Positions 1-10,178 of a stretch of DNA of 64,000 nt are shown piece by piece. Both the position numbers and the translations under genes were made by a program. The notes under the pieces were generated by a model. That model was not told the origin of the DNA, made no database searches, and was given only the letters and a program-made list of their open reading frames with translations. The number at the start of each line of letters is the position of its first letter. The stretch's first letter is position 1. This DNA comes from Thermus oshimai DSM 12092 (GTDB lineage: Bacteria > Deinococcota > Deinococci > Deinococcales > Thermaceae), in NCBI RefSeq assembly GCF_000373145.1, contig NZ_KB890603.1, positions 297,040 to 361,039 on the forward strand, written 5' to 3'.

Positions 1-1
1 G

Positions 2-205
2 GCCAGCGCCCTGGCCGCGGTGGCCACCCTCCTCCTCATGCGCCTCCTTGTCGCCTTCCCCGCCCTCACGCCCTTCCTCCTCACCACCTACCTGGACCTG
101 CACCTGCGCCCAGAGGCGGCCGCCATCGGGCTTCCCCTCCTCCTCCTCTACACCCTGGGGTTTGGGGGGCTCGCCCTCCTTACCTTTGAGCGAAAGGACC
201 TTTGA
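2..205 (+). CDS. C-terminal end of a membrane protein, possibly an ABC-2 type permease (5' truncated)
   Basis: The reading frame is open from the window edge to a TGA at 203-205, so only the C-terminal 67 or so residues are visible. They form two strongly hydrophobic segments (about residues 1-28 and 37-59) separated by a short loop with charged residues, and end in the basic/acidic tail TFERKDL. That ending, after a last membrane helix, is common in ABC-2 type export permeases, but no diagnostic motif is visible and the family is a guess. Its 3' end overlaps the end of the convergent aminopeptidase gene by 26 bp. Confidence 0.5.
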   Translation, partial: ASALAAVATLLLMRLLVAFPALTPFLLTTYLDLHLRPEAAAIGLPLLLLYTLGFGGLALLTFERKDL

Positions 206-1274
206 ACCGTCCCCCCTCCAGGATGGGCTCGCCGTCCACCAGGAGCCTTCCTTCCTTGAGGGAGAGCACCAGGTCCAGGTGGAGGGCGCTTTCGTTTTTC
301 CCTCCGGTTTCCGGGTAGCTCCGGCCCAGGGCCAGGTGCACCGTGCCCCCCATCTTCTCGTCCAGGAGGATGAGGCCCGTGGGCCGGTCCAGGGCGAAGT
401 TGGTGCCGATGCCGATTTCCCCCAGCCTTCTGGCCCCCGCGTCCGTGGCCAGGGCGGAAAGGAGGTAGTCTTCTCCGGCTTCCGCCCTTGCCTCCACCAC
501 CGCCCCGCCCTGGAAGCGGAGGTAAGTCCCCTCCACCCGCCTCCCCCCCACGAAGGCCGGGAGGTTGAAGCGCACCTCCCCTTCCGCGGAGTCCTCGAGG
601 GGCCCGGTGAAGACCTCCCCCGAGGGCATGTTCCGCTTCCCGTCGGAGTTGATCCAGGTGCGCCCCGCCACGCTGAGGGTGAGGTCCGTGCCCGGGGCCT
701 GGATCCTCAGGGTTTTGGCCTGGCTAAGCTTGGCGATGAGGCCTTCCTGGAAGCGGGAGAGGGCCCGCCAGGCCGCCACCGGGTCCTCTTGGTCCAGGAA
801 GAGGGCCCGTTCCAGGTAGCGCCGGAAGGCCTCCGTGCCCATCCCCGCCCCCACCGCGTAGCCCACCGTGGGGTAGAGGGTGAGGGTCCAGCGCTTCCTG
901 AGCCGGGCTTCGGCCAGGGGCCGCCAGGCCCGGGCGTGCTCCACGGCGAGGGCCGGGTCCACCTCCGCGCCCTCTAGGGGGTTTTCCTGGGAGAGGATGC
1001 GCAGGAACTTATCCGCCCTTTCGTAGAGGGCCCGTTCGGCCTCGGGGATCTCCGTCCGCCACCTGCCCCCGTGGAGGAGGAGGTCTTTGGCCTCCCCAGG
1101 ATAGCCCAGGCGGATGAGGGGGTAGGCCCCCCGCTCCAGGAGGGCCCGCTTCAGGTGGGGGAGGAGGGGGAGGGCGGGGGTTTCCGCCTCTATGAGGACG
1201 GTTTCCCCTTCCTGGGCCTCGAGGCAGTAGTCCGCGAGGAGCCTGGCAAAGCGCGCTTCCACTCCTGCTATCAT
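180..1274 (-). CDS. M29-family metallo-aminopeptidase (AmpS/aminopeptidase T type)
   Basis: The 364-residue protein matches the M29 family of thermophilic aminopeptidases, dimeric enzymes that remove N-terminal amino acids using a two-metal centre. The N-terminal half has the typical ETVLIEAE and RLGYPGEA-like strands. The C-terminal catalytic half holds the likely metal ligands in EGTYLRF, EIGIGTN, DEKMGGTVHLALG and ALHLDLVL. The classical Thermus aminopeptidase T is somewhat longer (about 408 aa), so this is a shorter paralogue. The ATG at 1274 lies only 9 bp from the divergent start at 1284. The 3' end runs 26 bp into the convergent membrane-protein gene. It probably acts in cytoplasmic peptide turnover. 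Confidence 0.85.
   Translation of the reverse strand: MIAGVEARFARLLADYCLEAQEGETVLIEAETPALPLLPHLKRALLERGAYPLIRLGYPGEAKDLLLHGGRWRTEIPEAERALYERADKFLRILSQENPLEGAEVDPALAVEHARAWRPLAEARLRKRWTLTLYPTVGYAVGAGMGTEAFRRYLERALFLDQEDPVAAWRALSRFQEGLIAKLSQAKTLRIQAPGTDLTLSVAGRTWINSDGKRNMPSGEVFTGPLEDSAEGEVRFNLPAFVGGRRVEGTYLRFQGGAVVEARAEAGEDYLLSALATDAGARRLGEIGIGTNFALDRPTGLILLDEKMGGTVHLALGRSYPETGGKNESALHLDLVLSLKEGRLLVDGEPILEGGRFKGPFAQR
1269..1274 (+). promoter_or_regulatory. -10 box of the E3-binding-domain protein gene
   Basis: TATCAT lies 9 nt before the ATG at 1284, so the transcript would have almost no leader. The box overlaps the start codon of the divergent aminopeptidase gene. Confidence 0.45.
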
Positions 1275-1283
1275 AAGACCAAG

Positions 1284-2333
1284 ATGGAAGAACCCAAGAT
1301 TACGCCCCTGGCCCGGCGCCTCGCGGAAGAGAACGGGATAGACTGGCGCCTCCTCAAGGGTACGGGCCCCGACGGCACCATCGTGGAGCGGGACGTCCTG
1401 GCCTTTTTGGCCAAGGTGATGGCGGGGGAGGTGGACCTGCCCCCGGCCCCCGAGCCTGCCCCGCCCCCTCCTGTGCCGGAGGCCGACCTGCGGCGGGCCC
1501 AGGAGGTCCTGGGCCGGGAGGGGGTGGACCTTTCCGAGGTCCTCCCCACCCGGCCCCTCACGGTGGAGATCCGGGAGGAGGAGCTGGACCTCGAGCCCAT
1601 CCTCCTGGACGACCTGGAGGACCTGGCCCTGGAAGAGCCGGAGCCCGAGCCCGTTTTGGACGCCCAGCCGGAGCCCGTTTTGGAGGAGTGGGAGGAGGAC
1701 CTCCTGGCCCAGGCCGCCCAGGAGGCGCGGGAAGAGGGGCTGGAGGAAGACCTAGCGCCTGTCCTGGCCTCCTTGGAGGAAGAGGCCCTGCCTGAACCCC
1801 TTCTGGAGGAGCTTGAGGACCTGGGGTCCTTGGAGGAGGACCTGCAACAGGAGGTGACCCCCGCCCTGGGGGCCGTGGCCCCAGTCCCCCTGCCCCCGGT
1901 GGAGGCGTTTAGGGCCCTAAGGGTCTTCCGCCGCTCTGTGGACCTGAAGGCGGTGGAGGAGGCGGAGGAGGCCTTCGCCCGGGCGTTCGGCGTGCCCAAA
2001 ACCCCCCTGCCCTTCCTCCTCAAGGCGGCGGAGAGGGCCTTGGCGGAGCTGGGGCTTCCCCTAAGGCCCCTCCTGGGCCGCCTGCAGGGGGAAACCCCCC
2101 TGGGCCTCAAGCCCGAAGGCCCCTTCCTGGCCCTCTTCCGGGGGGAAGGGCGGGAGGAGGGGGAGGGCCTCCTCTGCTTCTTCGGGGAAGAGGAGGTCCA
2201 CACCGGCCGGCCAAGCCTTTTCCTCCTCCCCGAGGGGCTCCTCGCCCTTTCCGGGATGGAAGGGGAGGTGGCCAAGAAGCTTCTGGAGCGGGTGGCCCTG
2301 TACCTGGAACACCCCGTCCTGCTCCTGGCCTAA
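1284..2333 (+). CDS. Stand-alone E3/E1-binding (peripheral subunit-binding) domain protein
   Basis: The 349-residue protein opens with a peripheral subunit-binding domain (residues 3-45: [15 protein letters not shown], then [18 protein letters not shown]). In 2-oxoacid dehydrogenase E2 chains this domain docks E1 or E3. No lipoyl domain precedes it. A Pro-rich linker (about 52-66) leads to a long, very acidic Glu/Asp/Leu-rich region (about 85-195). The C-terminal part (about 205-345) resembles a degenerate E2 acyltransferase core but lacks a visible HxxxDG catalytic motif. The start ATG at 1284 follows a -10-like TATCAT. No other dehydrogenase subunit is nearby. It may be a structural or scaffold protein; the function is unknown. 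Confidence 0.7.
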   Translation: MEEPKITPLARRLAEENGIDWRLLKGTGPDGTIVERDVLAFLAKVMAGEVDLPPAPEPAPPPPVPEADLRRAQEVLGREGVDLSEVLPTRPLTVEIREEELDLEPILLDDLEDLALEEPEPEPVLDAQPEPVLEEWEEDLLAQAAQEAREEGLEEDLAPVLASLEEEALPEPLLEELEDLGSLEEDLQQEVTPALGAVAPVPLPPVEAFRALRVFRRSVDLKAVEEAEEAFARAFGVPKTPLPFLLKAAERALAELGLPLRPLLGRLQGETPLGLKPEGPFLALFRGEGREEGEGLLCFFGEEEVHTGRPSLFLLPEGLLALSGMEGEVAKKLLERVALYLEHPVLLLA

Positions 2334-4321
2334 CGCCGCTTCCTCCTCCGCTTGCCCGGCACGGGCTCCGGGGGGGCAAGGCCCTCCAGGCGGGCCTCGA
2401 GGGCCCTAAGCTCGTCCCGGATCCGGGCCGCCCGCTCAAAGTCCAAGGCCTCCGCCGCCTGCCACATGGCGAGCTCCAGCTCGGCGATGCGCTCCTTCAG
2501 GTCCTCCCGGGCCACCTCCTCCAGGGCAGGCCCCTCGTACCCCTCGGGCCGGATGACAGCCCGCACCCCTTTGCGCACCGTTTCGGGCACGATGCCGTGC
2601 GCCCGGTTGTAGGCCTCCTGGATGGCCCTTCTCCGGTTGGTTTCCCGGATGGCCCTCTCCATGGCCTCCGACACCTGGTCCGCGTAGAGCCAGACCTCCC
2701 CCTTGGCGTTCCGGGCCGCCCGGCCGATGGTCTGGATGAGGCTCCGCTCGCTCCTCAAGAAGCCCGTCTTGTCCGCGTCCAGGATGGCCACCAGGGAGAC
2801 CTCGGGAAGGTCCAGGCCCTCGCGAAGGAGGTTGATCCCCACCAGGCAGTCAAAGTGCCCAAGCCGCAGGTCCCGGATGAGGGCCTGGCGTTCAAAGGCG
2901 TCCAGCTCGTGGTGCAGGTAGCGGGCCCGGATGCCCTGCTCCACCAGGAAGTCCGTGAGCTCTTCCGCCATGCGCACGGTGAGCACGGTGACCAGAGTTC
3001 TTTCCCCCCTTTTGGCGCGCTCCCGGATCCCCTCCATGAGGTCCAGGATCTGGTTCTCCGTGGGCTTCACCCGCACCAGGGGGTCCAGAAGCCCCGTGGG
3101 GCGGATGATCTGCTCCACCACCCTACCCGAGTGGCCGAGTTCAAACTCCCCCGGGGTGGCGGAGACGAAGACCACCTGGGGGGCGTGCTCTAGGAACTCC
3201 TCAAAGCGCAAGGGGCGGTTGTCCAGGGCGGAGGGCAGGCGGAAGCCGTAGTCCACCAGGGTCTTCTTGCGCACGTAGTCCCCCCGGTACATCCCCTGGA
3301 GCTGGGGCACGGTCACGTGGGACTCGTCCAGGAAGACCAGGAGGTCCTCGGGGAAGTAGTCCAGGAGGGTGTAGGGGGGTTCTCCCGGGGCCTTCCCCGT
3401 GAAGTAGCGGGCGTAGTTCTCCACCCCCGGGCAGGTGCCCATGACCCGGAGCATCTCCAGGTCGTAAAGCGTGCGCTCCTTGAGCCTTTGCGCGTAGAGG
3501 AGTTCCCCCCTTTCCTCGAAGTAGCGCACCCGCTCCTCCAGCTCCTTCTTGATCTCCTCCAGGATCTCCTCCAGCCCCTCCGGGGAGAGGTAGTGGGTGG
3601 CGGGGAAAAGGACGAAGCCAGGAAGCTCCCTAAGCCGCTCCCCCGTGAGGGGGTGCACCTGGAGGATCCGCTCCACCTCGTCCCCGAAGAGCTCCACCCG
3701 GATGGGCTCCGTGTCGTAGGCGGGGAAGATCTCCAGGACCTCCCCCTTGGCCCGGAAGCGGCCCGGGGTGAGGTCCAGGTCGTTCCGCTGGTAGCCCAGG
3801 TCCAGAAGCCTTTCCAGGAGGGCCTCCCTTGGGTGGCGCTCCCCCCTTTGGACCACCAGGTTCCGCGCCCGGTACTCCCTTGGGTCCCCCAGGCCGTAGA
3901 TGGCGGAGACCGAGGCCACCACGATCACGTCCCGGCGGGTGAGGAGGCTTCGGGTGGTGGAGTGGCGCAGGCGCTCTATTTCCGGGTTGATGCTGGCGTC
4001 CTTCTCAATGTAGAGGTCCCGGCCCGGCACGTAGGCCTCGGGCTGGTAGTAGTCGTAGTAGCTGATGAAGTACTCCACCGCGTTCTCGGGGAAAAGCTCC
4101 CGGAACTCCGCGGCGAGCTGGGCGGCCAGGATCTTGTTGGGGGCCAGGACCAGGGCGGGCCTTCCCAAGGCCTCAATGACCTTGGCCATGGTGACGGTCT
4201 TCCCCGTACCCGTGGCCCCGAGAAGGGTGACGAAGCGCTCCCCGTCCCGTAGGGCCTCCACCAGCTCGCGGATGGCCTTGGGCTGGTCCCCCTTGGGCTC
4301 GGGGCCGTGGTAGCGGAACAT
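2330..4321 (-). CDS. uvrB: UvrABC excinuclease subunit B
   Basis: UvrB is the damage-verifying helicase-like subunit of nucleotide excision repair; UvrA loads it onto lesions and UvrC then incises. The 663 residues equal the family length. Visible are Walker A GATGTGKT (35-42), the tyrosine-rich beta-hairpin [12 protein letters not shown] that inserts between strands, the DESH Walker B box, helicase motif [11 protein letters not shown], and a C-terminal UVR coiled coil (about 620-655) that contacts UvrC. AAAGGAG stands just before the ATG at 4321. The stop codon shares bases with that of the convergent upstream gene (2330-2333). Confidence 0.98.
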   Translation of the reverse strand: MFRYHGPEPKGDQPKAIRELVEALRDGERFVTLLGATGTGKTVTMAKVIEALGRPALVLAPNKILAAQLAAEFRELFPENAVEYFISYYDYYQPEAYVPGRDLYIEKDASINPEIERLRHSTTRSLLTRRDVIVVASVSAIYGLGDPREYRARNLVVQRGERHPREALLERLLDLGYQRNDLDLTPGRFRAKGEVLEIFPAYDTEPIRVELFGDEVERILQVHPLTGERLRELPGFVLFPATHYLSPEGLEEILEEIKKELEERVRYFEERGELLYAQRLKERTLYDLEMLRVMGTCPGVENYARYFTGKAPGEPPYTLLDYFPEDLLVFLDESHVTVPQLQGMYRGDYVRKKTLVDYGFRLPSALDNRPLRFEEFLEHAPQVVFVSATPGEFELGHSGRVVEQIIRPTGLLDPLVRVKPTENQILDLMEGIRERAKRGERTLVTVLTVRMAEELTDFLVEQGIRARYLHHELDAFERQALIRDLRLGHFDCLVGINLLREGLDLPEVSLVAILDADKTGFLRSERSLIQTIGRAARNAKGEVWLYADQVSEAMERAIRETNRRRAIQEAYNRAHGIVPETVRKGVRAVIRPEGYEGPALEEVAREDLKERIAELELAMWQAAEALDFERAARIRDELRALEARLEGLAPPEPVPGKRRRKRR

Positions 4322-4346
4322 CTCCTTTAGTGTAGCCGGAAAAGGA

Positions 4347-4373
4347 AACCCCCGCCCACGGGGGGCGGGGGTT
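4347..4373 (-). terminator. Intrinsic terminator downstream of slpA
   Basis: A perfect 11-bp stem (4347-4357 paired with 4363-4373) with a 5-nt loop is followed on the minus strand by a T-rich stretch (TTTCCTTTT). It lies 14 bp beyond the slpA stop and just before uvrB, so it should separate the abundant slpA transcript from uvrB. Confidence 0.85.
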
Positions 4374-4387
4374 GAGCTACCAGCTTC

Positions 4388-7219
4388 TTAGAACTTCACG
4401 CTGTAGGAGATGCTGAAGCCGCGGCCGTAGTCCGTGAAGCTGGTGAGGGTGCCGATGGCGAACTCCCCGTAGGCCACGGTGAGGTCGTAGTACTTGATCT
4501 CACCGTAGAAGCCCGCCACCCGGCCCGACTGGGAGCTGGGCGTGGCCAGCCAGGGCGCGGCGATGGGGTCGGGGCTCCGGTAGATCCGGTCGCGGGCGAA
4601 GTTGAAGGCCTGGTTACCCGAGCCCACCGTGGGAAGACCCGACCCGGCAAGCAAGTCGCCTTCGTAGTTAGCGTAGGCCACGCTGAAGTTCAGCTTGGGC
4701 ACCAGGAAGTCCTGGAGCTTGACCCCGGCCCGCCAGTAGAACTCGTAGGCGGTGGTGGCGGAGGTCACCCCAGAGCCGTTGCCCTGGTACTGGGTCTGCC
4801 GGTAGGAGGCGGCCCCATCCAGGCTCAGGCCGAAGGCGATGGGGTCGGTGGAGACCTCTACCCCTCCCTTGAGGGTGGTGTAGTCCCCGGTGGGGGCGGT
4901 AGTGCCCCCCTGGAGGAAGGTGTGGTAGCGGAAGCCGGGCTTGAGGTTGATGAAGGCCAGCTTGAAAGGCTGGGCCAGGGTGGCGTAGGCCTGGATGTCC
5001 GTGTAGCCGGAGACGTAGAAGTTGGCGTACTGGGCGGTGAGGTTGAGGCTAGGCACCAGGGCATCCTGAGCCTTGCCGTCGTGGCTGACCCGCACCCCGA
5101 AGCTGGAGGAGTACTTGAAGTTTTCGTTTACGTAGACAAAGAGCCCTCCAGGGGCAATGGCATCTACCTGGGTAGCAAGGTCAAAGTAGTTGCTCCCACC
5201 TGTGTAGGCAGCATTGTAGAAGCCGGTCAGGCTGAAGCCCCGGAAGTTGCCTAGGGTTACAGCGGCGCCCAGGGCATCGTAAACCGTACCGGCGCCTAAA
5301 GCGTAGTTGCCCTCGCTCTCCGCGTAGCCCTTCACGCTTACCGGGCCGAAGGCGGCGCTGGCTTCCACGCCGAGCCCGCGGGTGTCGGAACCGTAAGGGG
5401 CGGAGGATTTAAACCCACCGTACCAGTTGGTGTCCTCGTTTTCAGACATCCCCGCCTGCCCATCGGCGTAGTCTGGGTCCACGGCGTGGTAGTTAGCACT
5501 CAGCTTGACGGGACCCAGGTTGACTTCGCCTTGGACGTAGTAGGCCCAGTCGGAAAGCGTGTTGTCGAAGAAGCCGGACACAGGACTGGTGAGGGGCTGA
5601 GAGGAAACCCACAGGCCTTTCAGGCTAAGGGGGCCCAGGTTGAGGCCACCATCCGCACCTACAGCAGAGCGGTTTTGGCCTAAGCTGTCAGCGTAGTTCA
5701 GGGCCAGGTTCACGTCCTTCAGGGGCTTAAAGTTGCTACGGATGCCGAAGTATTGCCCACTGAGAGCAGGATTGGGATCCGAGGCGGTGGTGCCCGCAAC
5801 GCCCGCCACCAAGGTCACCTCCGGAGCCAAGGGGAACTTGGTGCCGGAGAAGGTGGCCACCAGGCCCTGGCGAGGGTTAGCCCGGCCGATTTGAGCATCA
5901 CCCTGGTCCTGGTCGTTAGCGAAGAGGTAGTCGTTGAACTTGAAGAGGCTGGTGTTCCGGTGGTAGGTTACGCTGAAGGCTTGGCCATCCACCGTCCCCT
6001 TTACGGTGGCGTTGTTGAAGCGGATGGTGGGCACAGCAAAAGAGCTGGTGAAGGCGTCTGCGGTAACGGTGGCGCTAGCCTCGCTCACCGCTACCCCTTG
6101 GGCCGAGGGGGCGGTGTTCTTGAGACCAAAGGTGAGGGAAGCCCCACCGTAGGAGATGTTCCCGCGGGTGGAGTCGGGGTTCTGGACGTTGGAGCCTGTG
6201 GCGCCGTACACCCCACTGGAGAAGACGTTCCCCGGGAAGAGGCGGTCGATGTCAAAGGCGGTCCCACCCTGGGTCACCACGGTGCCGTAGGTGGCGGAGA
6301 GGCTACCCGAGATGGAGTACTGCACCTTGGAGAGGTCGGCCAGCTTACCCTCCAGGGTAGCGGTCTTGCCCTCCAGAGCGGATACCTTCTCGGAGAGGCC
6401 CACCAGGTCGGAACGCAGGGCGGCGGCGAACTCCTGGACCGCGGCCACGTCCTCCTTGCTGGCGAACTGCTCGAAGTCCACGCCCTGCAGGTCGGCGAGG
6501 CCCTTCTCCAGGGCGGTCACCCGGTCCTGGAGGGCCAGCACGTCCTGGTTCAGGAGGACGGCCAGCTCGTTCAGGGCCTGGATGGCCTGGGCGTTGGCCT
6601 CCACCTGGGTCTGGAGGCCGGCCACGTCGCCCTTCACGCCTTCCAGGTCCTGGGCCAGGGCCTCCAGCTGCTCGGCCAGCTGCTGGGCTTGGGCCAGGGC
6701 AGTGTCCGCGGCGATGGAGGCGGCCTCCACCCGGTCGGCGAGGTCCTGGAGGGCGGCCTCGTCCATACCGGGCTCGGGGGCGGGCTGGGCCTTGAGCTCC
6801 TCAATGAGGGCCTCGAGGCGGGCGATGTCCTCCTTGGTGGCGGCGCTGTCCTCCAGGGCGGAGACCCGAACGCCAAGGGCGGCCAGCTCGGCGGCCAACT
6901 CCTGGACGGCGTTCTTCAGGGCCTCGAGGTCCTCAGCGGACATGGCCTCCATGGTGGGGGACTCGCCCTGCTGCTTCATCTCCGCCTCAATCTGCTGCAG
7001 GAGGCGGTAGATGATGAGGGCGGCCTGGTAGCGGGTGAGGGTCTCGTTGCCCCGGAAGGTGCCGTCCGGGAAGCCGACCACGAGCCCCTTGGCCGCCAGG
7101 GCCTCCACGGCCTCCTTGGCCCAGTGCCCAGCGGGCACGTCGGAGAACTGGGCTAGACCGAACCCCATGGAGAGGACGGTCAAAAGCCCGGCCAAAAGCA
7201 TGACTAGCCTTTTCTTCAT
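4388..7219 (-). CDS. slpA: S-layer / outer-envelope protein SlpA (SLH domain, coiled coil, beta-barrel)
   Basis: This is the main surface protein of Thermus. It links the peptidoglycan-bound secondary polymer to the outer layer. The 943 residues show a signal peptide (1-23, ending GFGLA), one SLH domain (about 24-75; FSDVPAGHWAKEAVEAL, GFPDGTF, LTRYQAA) and a long heptad-rich region (about 80-295) that should form a coiled coil. The rest is Gly/Tyr/Asn-rich with alternating hydrophobic residues and ends in Phe (FSISYSVKF), the usual end of an outer-membrane beta-barrel. The barrel part is less GC-rich than its neighbours. A strong promoter and a leader of about 120 nt precede it. Confidence 0.95.
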   Translation of the reverse strand: MKKRLVMLLAGLLTVLSMGFGLAQFSDVPAGHWAKEAVEALAAKGLVVGFPDGTFRGNETLTRYQAALIIYRLLQQIEAEMKQQGESPTMEAMSAEDLEALKNAVQELAAELAALGVRVSALEDSAATKEDIARLEALIEELKAQPAPEPGMDEAALQDLADRVEAASIAADTALAQAQQLAEQLEALAQDLEGVKGDVAGLQTQVEANAQAIQALNELAVLLNQDVLALQDRVTALEKGLADLQGVDFEQFASKEDVAAVQEFAAALRSDLVGLSEKVSALEGKTATLEGKLADLSKVQYSISGSLSATYGTVVTQGGTAFDIDRLFPGNVFSSGVYGATGSNVQNPDSTRGNISYGGASLTFGLKNTAPSAQGVAVSEASATVTADAFTSSFAVPTIRFNNATVKGTVDGQAFSVTYHRNTSLFKFNDYLFANDQDQGDAQIGRANPRQGLVATFSGTKFPLAPEVTLVAGVAGTTASDPNPALSGQYFGIRSNFKPLKDVNLALNYADSLGQNRSAVGADGGLNLGPLSLKGLWVSSQPLTSPVSGFFDNTLSDWAYYVQGEVNLGPVKLSANYHAVDPDYADGQAGMSENEDTNWYGGFKSSAPYGSDTRGLGVEASAAFGPVSVKGYAESEGNYALGAGTVYDALGAAVTLGNFRGFSLTGFYNAAYTGGSNYFDLATQVDAIAPGGLFVYVNENFKYSSSFGVRVSHDGKAQDALVPSLNLTAQYANFYVSGYTDIQAYATLAQPFKLAFINLKPGFRYHTFLQGGTTAPTGDYTTLKGGVEVSTDPIAFGLSLDGAASYRQTQYQGNGSGVTSATTAYEFYWRAGVKLQDFLVPKLNFSVAYANYEGDLLAGSGLPTVGSGNQAFNFARDRIYRSPDPIAAPWLATPSSQSGRVAGFYGEIKYYDLTVAYGEFAIGTLTSFTDYGRGFSISYSVKF

Positions 7220-7229
7220 ATTCCCCTAC

Positions 7230-7244
7230 ACCTCCTTTGGAGGT
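7230..7244 (-). promoter_or_regulatory. Hairpin that masks the slpA Shine-Dalgarno
   Basis: On the minus strand ACCTCC-AAA-GGAGGT forms a 6-bp hairpin with a 3-nt loop. Its 3' arm is the slpA ribosome-binding site, 10 nt before the ATG. Ribosome access therefore needs the hairpin to open. Translational control through the slpA leader has been described in T. thermophilus; that this hairpin is the switch is inference. Confidence 0.65.
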
Positions 7245-7347
7245 CTCCGGGGGTTTTGGCGGGTGAGTTTCCGCGTTTCCTCCCCGCTTAAACCCCGGGC
7301 GCAAGGTCAAGAGAGCTCGGAAGAACTTTGACCTTGCATCCGCAGGT

Positions 7348-7377
7348 ATCATAAAAGGCTCATCCACGTCTTGTCAA
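7348..7377 (-). promoter_or_regulatory. slpA promoter
   Basis: On the minus strand TTGACA (7372-7377) and TATGAT (7348-7353) are separated by 18 bp, close to the sigma-A consensus. The predicted start near 7340 gives a leader of about 120 nt, in line with the long leader reported for T. thermophilus slpA. The -35 box overlaps that of the divergent glmS promoter. Confidence 0.85.
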
Positions 7378-7399
7378 GCCCAGAAGGCTCCTCTATACT
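7371..7399 (+). promoter_or_regulatory. glmS promoter
   Basis: TTGTCA (7371-7376), a 17-bp spacer and TATACT (7394-7399) predict a start near 7406. That is immediately at a small GGGGC-GCTT-GCCCC hairpin (7406-7419), which would form the 5' end of the RNA. The -35 box shares six of seven bases with the slpA -35 on the other strand. Confidence 0.8.
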
Positions 7400-7431
7400 C
7401 CCCCTGGGGCGCTTGCCCCTCTAGGCGGGAA

Positions 7432-7620
7432 GCGCAGGGGGCCATTGGCCTCACGAGGTGGCGGACCCCGAAAGGGGATAACCAAGGGGCCCAAAGGGCC
7501 TTTTGGGAAAGGTCGAGGAGATCCGCGGATGCCGCCCGGGGTGGACCCGCCCCGCCCGCCTGAAGACCTCCAAGGGAAAGCCAGCCCCGCGAGGGGGGGA
7601 CAACCTTAGGAGGAGGGCCT
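7432..7620 (+). ncRNA. glmS ribozyme (GlcN6P-activated self-cleaving RNA)
   Basis: The leader of glmS fits the glmS ribozyme element by element. It has the cleavage site A|GCGC (7431/7432) and P1 (7438-7443 with 7447-7452). The conserved ACGAGG follows directly (7453-7458). P2.1 pairs GGCGG (7460-7464) with CCGCC (7532-7536), with a UCGA-to-CGCGGATG core strand at 7513-7531. P3 is CGGGG (7537-7541) with CCCCG (7550-7554). P4 is CCTCC (7567-7571) with GGAGG (7609-7613) and holds a CCCC-GCGA-GGGG hairpin. The GGGCC after P4 can pair with GGACCC in the P3 loop as the P3.1 pseudoknot. An extra insertion (about 7465-7511) carries a GAAA-capped hairpin. The family cleaves its own mRNA when glucosamine-6-phosphate is high. 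Confidence 0.85.
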
Positions 7621-7656
7621 TTGGGGAAGGCATGGGCCTTCCGGGAAAGGGGTGTT

Positions 7657-9457
<1,801 letters not shown>

Positions 9458-9471
<14 letters not shown>

Positions 9472-9500
9472 CACTCCCCTGACAGGCCCCGCCCTAAACT
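9458..9500 (+). promoter_or_regulatory. Direct-repeat operator and -10 box before the phoB-like gene (Pho-box-like)
   Basis: TGACC (9458), TGACA (9469) and TGACA (9480) are spaced exactly 11 bp apart; the last two form TGACANNCCCC-type 11-mers. A TAAACT -10 box follows at 9495-9500, 6 nt before the GTG start. There is no -35 box at the normal place. Activator direct repeats of 11 bp ending about 10 bp before the -10 are the layout of E. coli Pho boxes. The first two repeats lie within the end of glmS. Autoregulation by the encoded regulator is inferred. Confidence 0.6.
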
Positions 9501-9506
9501 GGGCTT

Positions 9507-10178
9507 GTGGCCACCGTGCTCCTGGTGGAGGACGAGCCTGCCGTGCGGCTTGGGGTGCGCCTGGCCCTGGAGCGGGCGGGGCACCGGGTGCTGGAGGCCG
9601 GGGACGCCGCCTCCGCCTGGCCCCTTCTTGGGGAGGCGGAGGCGGTGGTGCTGGACTGGATGCTCCCCGACGAGCCTGGGATAAGGCTTTTGGAGAGGAT
9701 CCGGGAGGGGCCTCACGCGGGGCTTCCCGTCCTCCTCCTCACCGCCCGGGCAGAGGTGCGGGACCGGGTGGAGGGCCTGAGGCGGGGGGCGGACGACTAC
9801 CTCCCCAAGCCCTTCGCCACGGAGGAGCTTTTGGCCCGCCTCGAGGCCCTCCTCCGCCGCTCCGGGCGCGCCAAGGTGCTCAAGCGGGGGCCCTTGGCCT
9901 TGGACCTGGAAAGGCGGGAGGCCCGGCTGGAGGGCAGGCCCCTGGACCTCAGCCGGCGGGAGTTTGACCTCCTCGCCTTCCTGGCCCAGCATCCGGGCCG
10001 GGTCTACACCCGGGAGGCGCTTTTGGAGGCGGTCTGGGGGGAGGACTTTTTGGGCACCCCCAGGACCGTGGACCAGCACATCCTGCAGCTTCGGGAGAAG
10101 CTGGGGGAAGACCCCAGGGCCCCCCGCTTTTTGGAAACCGTGCGGGGGGTGGGGTACCGCTTCAAGGAGGAAGGGTGA
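9507..10178 (+). CDS. OmpR/PhoB-family response regulator
   Basis: The 223-residue protein has a receiver domain (1-118) with acidic pocket VEDE, phospho-acceptor Asp50 (VVLDWMLPDEPG), Thr79 and Lys101 (LPKPF). A winged-helix DNA-binding domain of OmpR type follows (about 128-220; SRREFDLLAFL, VDQHILQLREKLGE, RGVGYRF). The start is a GTG at 9507, 6 nt after a TAAACT -10 box, so the mRNA is probably leaderless. The gene overlaps the kinase gene by 4 bp (GTGA) and is followed by phoU, so it is probably the phosphate regulator PhoB. No pst or phosphatase gene is in view. Confidence 0.88.
   Translation: MATVLLVEDEPAVRLGVRLALERAGHRVLEAGDAASAWPLLGEAEAVVLDWMLPDEPGIRLLERIREGPHAGLPVLLLTARAEVRDRVEGLRRGADDYLPKPFATEELLARLEALLRRSGRAKVLKRGPLALDLERREARLEGRPLDLSRREFDLLAFLAQHPGRVYTREALLEAVWGEDFLGTPRTVDQHILQLREKLGEDPRAPRFLETVRGVGYRFKEEG

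Noticed and set aside
4922..7156. Open frames on the plus strand across slpA
   Set aside because: They are antisense shadows; low-complexity translation and no ribosome site.
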